From: Neckera pumila | Lineage: Eukaryota; Streptophyta; Bryopsida; Hypnales; Neckeraceae | Direction of reading: 5' to 3' | Assembly (NCBI GenBank): GCA_963969595.1 | Contig: OZ018410.1 | Coordinates: 744,001 to 808,000 of the forward strand | DNA length: 64,000 nucleotides | Part shown: piece after piece, positions 54,991-64,000 of the stretch | Position numbering within the stretch: the first letter of the stretch is position 1 | How the letters are laid out: the number at the start of each line of letters is the position of its first letter | Program-made: the position numbers and the translations under genes | Notes under the pieces: model-generated | What the model saw: the letters and a program-made list of their open reading frames with translations, nothing else | The model's database searches: none | What the model was told of the DNA's origin: nothing

Positions 54991-55978
54991 CTTGCCAATT
55001 TAGACAAAGAATCTTCGCAGCATTCTGAAACATTTGTGCAATTGCTCATTTTTGAAAATTTGTGTAGAAAAAGTAGGTCTCGAATAGTAGTTTGATCTCA
55101 ATCAAGTACTTTTAGTTATCTTTAAGTAGTGTATGCACACTGGATGATTTTCATGGAGAGTAGCCCATCCTTAATTATAAGGTTAAGTCATTTAATCTTT
55201 TATGTGATAGAAGTCCCATAATTATAGAACATCTTGTTTTGTGGAACAAATCGGAAGAGTTCATATAGGGATATTAATGTACCGTTTAAAAAAGTTTTGC
55301 TAATTTTCCTTCAAAGAAACTTGTAATTTAATTATATGCTAAAATTAAAATTGTTCCATTCTTGAAGACAGTATTAGAATTTCTTTTCTTACACTTCATA
55401 TATATACAAATTTCTAAAATTTGAAAGTCAATGTAAGGAAATGAAAGTATAAAATGAAACTAAAAAAAAGGTTTTAGGGTTTAGGGTCTTTCTAACAACT
55501 AAAAGACAATTGCAATAAATGTACGGTAAGTTGAATAGGAACTTTGTACCCTCTCTAAAGTGTTTGAATTTAAGGTCAGCAATTATGAAGACTATTGACC
55601 AGAACTATAAAGCAAAAAGAAATATACTTGTACAAATCTACAATTAATCATATGGAAAGAAAAGCTATAAATTTATTTTTTAAATAATTAAATTGAAATA
55701 ATATGTATCATATAATTGAAGAAACTTATTTTGTGCTTCTAACAATATATCAATTTGTGTTTCAATAATTTATAAAAAGCAGTGACCAAAACTTCTAGCA
55801 GGTTGGACTTCACTTTATAATTTGTGGACACAATTTGAATATGCTAAGAATGTTTCTAAGTACTAATAACGGTTGGATTTAAAATTAGAATTTTTGGACA
55901 GAATTTGAATTTCTTAAAAAGGTTTAGACGTGCTGAAATGATAGCATTGATAAACCAGCTTGCTACGAAGCTGGCATC
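54991..55978. other. AT-rich spacer
   Basis: No gene or well-formed repeat recognised between the MITE-like copies. Confidence 0.4.
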
Positions 55979-56914
55979 ATTAACCCCTAAAGGACCAACA
56001 TGCGTTTTTTGGCCGTATAGAAATTTTGGGCAGGTACGTGTGACTAGAGACATCCATATTTGAGGCTGAAATTTTAATAGAAGGTGGGGGCAAGGAATAT
56101 CTTCATGTGTACCAAGTTTCATGACATTTCAAAATACGAGTCAAAAGTTGTGACCTAATATGTTACTTTTTTTTTGTAACTAGGCAGCTTGGGCAGATAA
56201 AAAAAAAATCATTTTTTCCGGAATTTTTTTTTGAAATTGGTTCTCTACATTTATATATACTTAAAAAGCTTTGAGTCATTCCATTTCAATCAATGAGTCA
56301 AAAGTTATGAGGGTTTTTGAATTGCGGGCAATTATGGATTCTCTACTCTAAAAAAAACTTTAAAGTCGTTTATTTAACTCAATTTTCAATATTTTTGGAA
56401 AAAAATAAAATCCTAGGATGTAGATTGATTATTACAACATTTCAACCGTTGGGATTGGCATTTTTAAATTCCATGATTAAATTTTTAACAATTTAGTGTT
56501 TTGAATCATTTTCTACTTCTTTCTACTTACTATTTTTTTCCTATATGTTGTACAATTCCAAATGATGTGAAATTTTTCAAGCATATAAACAACTTGTTTA
56601 GGAAACTGAATTCAAAGAAGCACCACCTTTATTGGCATTTTTTCATTGAAAAGTGAGCTTGCAAAGTGCAGCTGCCCAGTTTTTCCCAGGATTGAGAAAA
56701 TGGTTTTCAAAACTTTGAATGCTTATATCTTATGATCCACACGGTGGAAGTTTTTGAAATGTTTACCACATGTTTTCAAAAGATCATACTACAAGATCCT
56801 ACGGTTACATGTGTCAAAAATTGTTTTTTTCCAAAAATTTGGTAGTTGTATTAGAAATGGCAGTTTTGGAGCGTTTTTGGTGATTACATAGTCATGAAAC
56901 TTTAGGGGTTAAAG
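55979..56914 (-). repeat. MITE-like repeat copy, inverted
   Basis: Starts ATTAACCCCTAAAGGACC and ends ACTTTAGGGGTTAAAG. It pairs along its length with 53779-54631 in inverted orientation with many small differences. Together they could form a foldback of about 3.1 kb. Confidence 0.75.
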
Positions 56915-57137
56915 ACATTGATTGTAATGACAAACAATGGTGGACCAAGAAACACATGTAAAGAAGTCATTCCATGGAGAATGTTCATGAAAATCACAAC
57001 TGCATTTAATTTTGGGCACTTTCATTTTTTTTAGAAATGCCATGCATTGAAGAGTATGAACCATTTTTTTTTTAAATTTTAAACACAGTCAACATAAATG
57101 CTTATCAAGTACCATACAAATGGAGCCCAAAATCTGG

Positions 57138-57209
57138 AGTGGATCACTTAATATATATTCTATACCCCTGTGCGACAAAGGGTATAGAATATACATACAG
57201 TGATCTACT
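57138..57209. repeat. Near-perfect 30-base hairpin
   Basis: Arms AGTGGATCACTTAATATATA... (57138-57167) and 57180-57209 pair with about four mismatches around a 12-base loop. It lies in noncoding AT-rich sequence. Confidence 0.85.
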
Positions 57210-60200
57210 AAAGATTCTTTAGAAGACTATTTACCTCTCCAGCAATTACAAAAGGGATCCTACTATACAATTGAACCCTGTAATTTAATGACAACCAATA
57301 TCAGAAGCCTTAGAATTCAAATTTAAAGGGCTTAATGAAATAAAATAATGCAGAAGTTGTAAATATCATGAAGATTAAGAATCCATGAAAATATTTAGTT
57401 TGTGCGCATCTATGATGAATCCGTATGTCAATAGAAAAAAATAGAAATAAATTGGACCCTGTACTAATGCCAACATTTCAACCACTAGAATTGGCATTTT
57501 TCAATTCCGTAAAGGTTCACGCTTTCTATATGGGTACCAAAAAGGGATGTCCGACTGAACATTGTCATTTTGAAACTCATTTAATGGGTTCTACAAATGA
57601 ATCCATTTTCTCACTTTACGTGAATTTCACAACAAACTTGTTTAAAGATTACAGTAGTAAATCCCAAAATTATTATACACAAAAATACAAATTGAATAAG
57701 GTACATGAATATTTTTATTGAATCTGTTTGCTTAATTAGATAATAAATTTTTGTATTTTAAAGTGACCAGGTAGTACTACATATGATAAATTACAGAAAA
57801 ATTTAATTTGTAGAACAGATCCAACATATTAATATATACATGGTCCTTTATATGTGGAAATGTTAAAGTAGCACTCATAAATAATTAAGCTTTTTTAAAA
57901 ATTTTATTTCTGCTAGATTCTAAACTGAATTCTCTTCTAACAAAATTTTAAAGCTCAAAACTTTGTAGCGCAAAAATCTAAAGTTAAGAACTATCAAAGT
58001 CAAAAAATCTAGCCATTTCTACAGTCAGGGGTCTTTGCCATGCATGAAAAACAAAATTTTGTTGATTGTCTTGTGCCTCATCATCTTCAAAAACTTATCA
58101 CATATGAATAATTTTAATTACTTCTGTCTTCCAAATCCAATAAAAATATGTATGAAAGGACTATAGATATGTGAGATTTCTAATTTTTTTAATTCAAATT
58201 TTAGTTCTTCTTTTATAAAATTAGGTCCTCAATGTACAAGTCTAGATATAGAGCATCTTGTTTTTTAACACCCATGGTTTTTCATGATTTTTGAAGACTC
58301 TTCATGACTTGTACATAAAATTTATGACATTGACTTCAAGTGTCATTTAAATTTAGATTGTGGGACATTCATTTGTTGTAGATCGGATAATTATGTTAAA
58401 TATGTAATTGGAGTGTTGAAGATAATTCTTATGTCTTGTCTCAATTTAGTGAATTTGTCAATAGGTTTAGGAATTGACTCAAGGGACCTTTGGTTGACAA
58501 CTTCCCATTTGTACGCACTGCTGTATGCGTATTGGTTGATTTCCAATGAGCCCAATTTTGGGAATATATGTAAATTTAGTGGCTTATATGGCAGTACCTA
58601 TGAATGATTTCAACCTTGGCATTGTACAATTTTGCATTACAAAGAAGCTTTTGCTTTGAAGCTTGACATCAATTCCATTGTGGACATTCAAATTATTCCA
58701 CTTGCGAATGTGCAAAATCGTATGTAGCACCGCGCTCCTTTGTGGAGAAAAGTTAGCTCTGTTGCAAGGCTTAGCTTGTGGCTTTTTTATTTGTGAGTGT
58801 AGTTGTCCATACGTACGTTGATTGATTACAGGTTTGTCAATGCAACATTCCATGACCCATTCTTCACCCTTGTTCAAAATTCCAAGAGCCATGTATAGAA
58901 AACAATTGTTGTTTCCCCTAACTTTTTTAAATCATTCAAATGATTGCAAGCAAGGATTTTTAGCCAAGAATATGAACAATTGATACTTTTGTTCAGTTGA
59001 ACTGAAAAGGAAATTGGTACCTTCCGAGGCGTGAAGTGCCTGGACGGTGACTGAAACTGGAAAGCCTATACTACCAATCTTCCAAGGTGCAGCAGCAACA
59101 GGCTCTTCAGTAGAGACGCAGCGTCAACTCAGTTACGTGCGTCTAATTCGAGTTTTTTCTATTTTTATTTTGACGCAAGCCATTGTTCAGCACCCACCAT
59201 CTTTGCAATGTCCGATTAATTTCAACCTATAGAACAATCCTTGAACATTCTTTACTTAGTTGAAAGACCGTTAATTTTGAGGAGTAACTGAATAAGCTTA
59301 ATGTGAATTCATATGATTCACGAAGAGATTAATAGCGAGGACGGTAGAACAATCAAAGAACTAAGAATGTTTTTGGTGAGCTCTAGTTTCAAGTAGTAAG
59401 GTTCCAGGCATTAACTTACACGACCCTTGAACCATGAGTATTGCATTTATGAACTATGATCAAATTCTTAATTGAATGTTGTCTGGACAAGGTCAACGCA
59501 TATGTATTGTGCATTTTTTTCCTACTTCTTTGCATAGCTCTAACCTACAGTGTTCCAAGATGCAAGCATCAGTAGCTAACTGATCATTTTTGCTTTGGCA
59601 CATGAATGTCAGTAAACATTTCTAAAAGTTGAACAGTCCTACTTTGACATCCTGGCTTGCTACAGAGAAAAGATTAATAAAAAAGGGGAAACAACGATTG
59701 TCTAATACGGCTCTTGGAATTCTTGCAACATTCAGAATGGCTAAATTGTGTCGGGCAAGTATTTCCCAGCTTGTAAGCTGCAGTTCAGTGAATCACCCAT
59801 AGGCACAAGCATCTCCATCATGAGGCAAAAAATGAAGCCAATTATGTGGCCTTCCATGAAACAAGAGGTCACCAACATGAATGATGCTCTTGTACAAATT
59901 TAGCATTCAGGAAGCATCTATTCTGTGAAGTCACTTCCAAAGACAAGAAGACAGAGAGACCGGCAAAAAATATGTTGAATTGGTACACTATTGACCTATT
60001 GCACTATTCCTATCAAATTTCATTAATCTTAATCTTGTTTCCTTATAACCTAATTAAGTGGTCTTAAAAAGTACTTGCGTGGAGCTCATTTTGTTTCCTA
60101 CAGGCTTTGCCAGCACAATTTGTATTAGAGAATTGCGATTAGGTTGAAGAATGGGTCATTCTTCGAAGTCAATCATCAGGTGGAAAATCCTCAAGGCCAT

Positions 60201-60291
60201 GGCTTGTGAGACTCAGAGTTACCAAAACAGCAATAGTTCATATCGGTCTTAAATGGTATTCTTTTGTTGCTGGCAATCATCTCAAGGAATA
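57210..60291. other. AT-rich region without recognised genes
   Basis: ORFs (57425-57721, 58584-58892 minus, 59047-59232) resemble nothing I know and have no splice context. A scrap of the dispersed repeat (AATTGGCATTTTTCAATTCC) lies near 57490. Confidence 0.4.
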
Positions 60292-60443
60292 AGATTCTTT
60301 GATTTTTCATGTCAAAGAGGATGCTTGATCAGAGTTTGAAGTCCATATGTTTCAAAGATCCCAAGGGTCTTCACTTTTTTCAAATGAGGAAAAAGTTCTT
60401 CCATTGATGAAGAAGATAAAGCAAAATATTCTTATGCCTTAGA
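60292..60443. repeat. Direct repeat, copy 1
   Basis: TTCTTTGATTTTTC...AAAGAGGATGCTTGATCAGAG...CCAAGGGTCTTC, matched with about 80 percent identity by eye at 61741-61897. Unknown family. Confidence 0.65.
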
Positions 60444-61740
60444 AGAAGATAACTCCGACCTATCCCATTTTCTTTTTCTTGAGCACGATCAGGTTGATGT
60501 AACAAATACAAATCAACACTTGGAAAAGAACTTCATGTATCCTAATTTCTGCAAACAATTGACTGCTACTAGAATCAGATGATTTGACGATGACAGTAAT
60601 TCAAGACAATTTTTGAGTTCCTGACTAGAAACCCCAAGCTCTAATAATATTAGAATAGTCATGCAAATGGAATTTCATGAGATTGCGGGTAGGTAGTGAT
60701 GCATTGCTCATTCAAGTTTGTCCCTTCGTTTTGCCTAAAAGATTTTTTTCACTTCCCATCCAATTCTCTTGAATATTGATTTGTCCTTGCACATGTACGG
60801 TTTTCCATGGAGCTTTGTGAAGACCCACGGTAATCAGCTCCACAATTATGTAAAACTCCAAGGAATACATGAAGAATCTCCAACTTATTTTGTACTAACA
60901 TGTCGTTGAGATTTGTAGTATTGTTTGAGGGTACACTTCATTCCTCCTTAATGGAGCAAATTTGTACAACTGAATGGCTTGTAGAAAAAGCATTGACTTT
61001 AATTTATACTTATAGAATAATCATACTTTCTGTTGTGAAAAGTTTAGGTGGCTTTGCAAAAAAGTGGAACATCTATGATGAGCTTCTGAATTCCAGAACA
61101 AAGCTTCATATGTCCTCCCTATGTAGCTATTTTTTATCAATTTAGGTACTTTTGTTGCATACATTCCTACAAGCAAAAGAAGCATCACTCTTATAAATGC
61201 TACCAATGTTCATAGGCTCACAATTTTGATGACGACCAGCGTACGCTCCAAGTTGCGTGATGAAACTTCTTTATTCTCAGTCTAAACTTATAACTTCTGT
61301 TTTTTGGGTGAATTTCCATGTCAATGTTAGTAGGATTGTGAAGATATTAGTTGCAGAATGGTGAGGAAGTGAAATGTTTGGTTCAGAGTGAGAGCCATGC
61401 TCACTTAATTTTTTTGATTAGATTGTCAATTGTGCTAGCTCTAGACTACTATCAAAAAATAGAAATTGTGCCTTCTTGACCTTTATAGGCAATCCGGTAT
61501 GAACTGTGAGGGAGCTCATTGCCACTTAGTTACTTCTTCTAAAGAATGAAGCATGAATCAATAAGTTCGGTTCGCGTGTGGAATTTCATTTGTGAAGGTA
61601 TGCTGTCTCTTTCTATTTCATTTTTGCTTATGTAAGTAGTTTCAAATGTCAATTTTTGTGGCTTGTCCTCCTGAATGCTAGACATTGTCAATTTCAAATG
61701 GCAACATATAAGCTTCTTCTAACGTAACCAGGAAGCAGGG
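60444..61740. other. AT-rich region without recognised genes
   Basis: The longest frame (60900-61145) has no recognisable motif. No repeat beyond those listed was seen. Confidence 0.35.
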
Positions 61741-61897
61741 CGATTCTCTGATTTTTCTTCTCAAAGAGGATGCTCGATCAGAGTTTTAAGCCTAATTATA
61801 TGTTTCAAGGACTCCAAGGGTCTCTATAGTTTCCATATGAGGGAAAAGAGTCTTCCATTGATAAAGAATACAGAGCAGAATATTTGTCTTCCTTAAA
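61741..61897. repeat. Direct repeat, copy 2
   Basis: TTCTCTGATTTTTC...AAAGAGGATGCTCGATCAGAG...CCAAGGGTCTCT. Same orientation as copy 1. Confidence 0.65.
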
Positions 61898-61914
61898 TAT
61901 GACATAACCACTTT

Positions 61915-62100
61915 ATATTTTAACACCCATTTTATACCTAAATACCCATGACTTTCATGACTTCTCCCAAAACGTTATGACATTGTTACTTTCCACGACT
62001 TAAGTGAACTTTGTTACTTTATGGATTTAACAAGTGAGAACTATTTGAAGTCACCACATCTACTGATGTCATTTTTGTCAACATTTTGAATAAGTGATAT
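61915..62100. repeat. Dispersed AT-rich repeat copy
   Basis: The CATGACTTTCATGACTT / ATGACATTG / GTCAACATTTTGAATAAGTGAT blocks recur in the same order at 63330-63510 and more weakly at 58265-58350. Noncoding. Confidence 0.55.
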
Positions 62101-63888
62101 TGGAGAGAAAATTCTTTTTAAACACAAGAAAAGGAAGGTAGAAGAGAAATTTGGAGGTGGGTCAAAGCACACTCAAAGGGACCACTGGGATTACTTTACT
62201 AGGACATGACTTGAGTCCTTTTCTGAAATTTCAAAGCTATAAATTACTTTGATGTTATCAATTTTTTTAAAACTTTATAGATGAATATTATTACAATGCA
62301 TCCCTTTAATAAGTTGGAGATAAAGTTTTTTGCCAAAAATCTGTAAAGGAATCAAAATCATCAATTTTAGGGCTAAATTTAGTGTATTCTAAACAATAAA
62401 GTACTTTAAGTACAAATTTTTATCCAAACTTTTTTGTACTTCTTAAGAATACAACTATTAAGAAGATTATATGTCATAAAGTATTAGCACAAAATAGTAT
62501 AGTTTTTTAGTATTTAAATTAATTATTGACAAACTACTGATTTGTTCTAAAATCACACTTAAAACAATCAATTCTAAAAATAGCTTACATCGTGCCCTTA
62601 ATGTGAATAGTATTTACAAATTTTGTTTTGACACAATCACCATTTGGATTATTTTTTATATTGAAAAGGGCGTTCACATGTTTTTACTTCTGAATAATAT
62701 AGGAAGTAAACAAATATTTAGATTGTATTAGAAGAGTCCTTTTCTATTCTTTTATATGATTATATACAAGCATGGTTTTTTTGGATTCAATCACATTATG
62801 ATTCATTAGAAATTAGACTCCTTTTTGCCCATTAAAAAACTGACACGTTGACATTTAAATTGCAATTGTAAGTTTAGTAAAGAATTTATATTTTTTGGGT
62901 GAGTTCAAAAATATGAGCATTAACAAGACTTGAAGTTCTAATCAAATAGGACTAAATTACTTATAATTAATAAATTAATATTAAAAAACAATAGATACAA
63001 AGAAATTACATTGCAAATTTTAGTGCATCTGACCCCTTTTTTGCTCCATTTGAGTGTGATTTGACACAGGTAGGACGAGAAATTATTTGCTTTGCCTACC
63101 ATTCAAGGTTAGGAACTGGGACGTATTGATAAACGACTAAGTTCACTTACTTTGTTTCAATTGCCTCTCCTTAATAGCTTATACTTGCTTGCTTTATAAA
63201 ATCTAAATATTTGAAATATTTACTTCTACATTTCTTTTCAAATATTGTATTATACCAATTTCATGACTTTTGGGATTAATTTAGGTTATTTAGAAGTATT
63301 GATATGGTTGTATCTTTTTTTTAAATTTCAAGACTTGTCGGGACTTCTAATGACATTGGCTGACTATCTTATAGTGATTTCTCATGGCATCATTACTTTT
63401 CATGATTTACAATGAATTTAATCACTTTTTGGATTTCACAAGCAAGAGAACTGTGAATATACCATACAGACCTTATGATGACATGGTTGTCAACATTTTA
63501 AATAAGTGATTTTTTATACATGACAAGAAAAGATTTCCGTATCAAATTGTCCTTTAAAAAAAAGAACATGTATGGAACATGGGATACTTGTGCTAACACT
63601 ATGCAACCATCACTATGCATTGATGTAATTCTAAAGTAATTTGTAACCATGATCACAAATGCAAAAACGGAAAAGTATCAACTGTATCCATCACTGTGTT
63701 TTCAACAATTACATATTTAGATGAGTCAAGATAGTATTCTTTGATTTAATGAATTGCACAACATTCAAAGTTGTACATGTACATAGTACAATCCCCAAAT
63801 CTCTGGCAATCCTCATTGAATGCCCTTGTCTAGCCTTATACCATCACCCTAATAAAACATCAAAATGTGGTGTATTAGTTAACCTACA
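62101..63888. other. AT-rich region without recognised genes
   Basis: Strongly AT-rich. Contains the second dispersed repeat copy at 63330-63510. No coding region seen. Confidence 0.4.
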
Positions 63889-64000
63889 TTGAATCATTCT
63901 CTACTTACTATTTTTTTCCTATATGTTGTACAATTTCAAATGAAGTGAAAATTTTCAAGCATATAGCCAACTGGTCCAGGAAAAAGAATCCAAAGAAGCA
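63889..64000. repeat. MITE-like copy truncated by the window edge
   Basis: GAATCATTCTCTACTTACTA...CCTATATGTTGTACAATT...AAAGAAGCA matches 56505-56622 closely in the same orientation. Another copy of the repeat family continues beyond the window. Confidence 0.8.

Noticed and set aside
58584..58892. Minus ORF of 102 residues as a host gene
   Set aside because: No motif recognised, no splice context, and AT-rich noncoding surroundings.

Overview
The window looks like a transposon-dense stretch of a large, AT-rich plant-type (streptophyte) genome. The evidence is: GT-AG introns, a complete CACTA (En/Spm) element, captured fragments of eukaryotic genes (SPT6, ARGONAUTE, a monothiol glutaredoxin), TTTAGGG-like repeats, and no bacterial-type operons. 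The species cannot be read from the sequence. I see no intact ordinary host gene; nearly everything is mobile DNA in nested layers.

Layer 1 (oldest) is element A. Its large multi-exon gene runs on the minus strand from 17106 down to about 4122. Its 5' flank continues at 51925-52660, because a CACTA element split it off. Two TG...CA-bounded insertions with 5-bp target duplications (8218-10871 and 11006-14466) sit inside its second exon. Left of it lie a broken piggyBac transposase (1722-2980) and two foldback elements (3231-3851).

Layer 2 is a CACTA transposon, 17164-51921, with 3-bp AGA target duplications. It carries subterminal AGTTGCA-type arrays at both ends, a decayed TNP2 transposase (minus, 18276-22228), a split second transposase gene (26951-28009 and 48100-49912), and a cargo of host exon fragments (22870-25096).

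Layer 3 (youngest of the nest) is element B, about 20 kb (28038-48002). It is bounded by GGCCATATTC... terminal inverted repeats and lies in an intron of the CACTA second gene. It carries a DUF7869-like, transposase-like gene (minus, 28862-31714) and a large plus-strand gene (40110-47479).

The most interesting result is that the large genes of elements A and B are homologous along their length. Each encodes a roughly 2000-residue protein in the order: N-terminal region, ParB/DGQHR-like domain (V/I-N-G-Q-H), middle domain, charged coiled-coil region, FCP1/NIF-type HAD phosphatase domain, C-terminal region. Each element is peppered with its own family of short palindromes: TTTAACTCG-type arms in A, TTTATCTTCG-type arms in B, both around a variable 3-base centre. 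These lie in introns, including homologous introns of the two copies, and upstream of the genes. I infer an undescribed plant mobile-element lineage with a ParB-like protein and matching palindromic sites.

The right third (52.6-64 kb) and 33.8-37.7 kb are AT-rich deserts with MITE-like repeats and no convincing genes.
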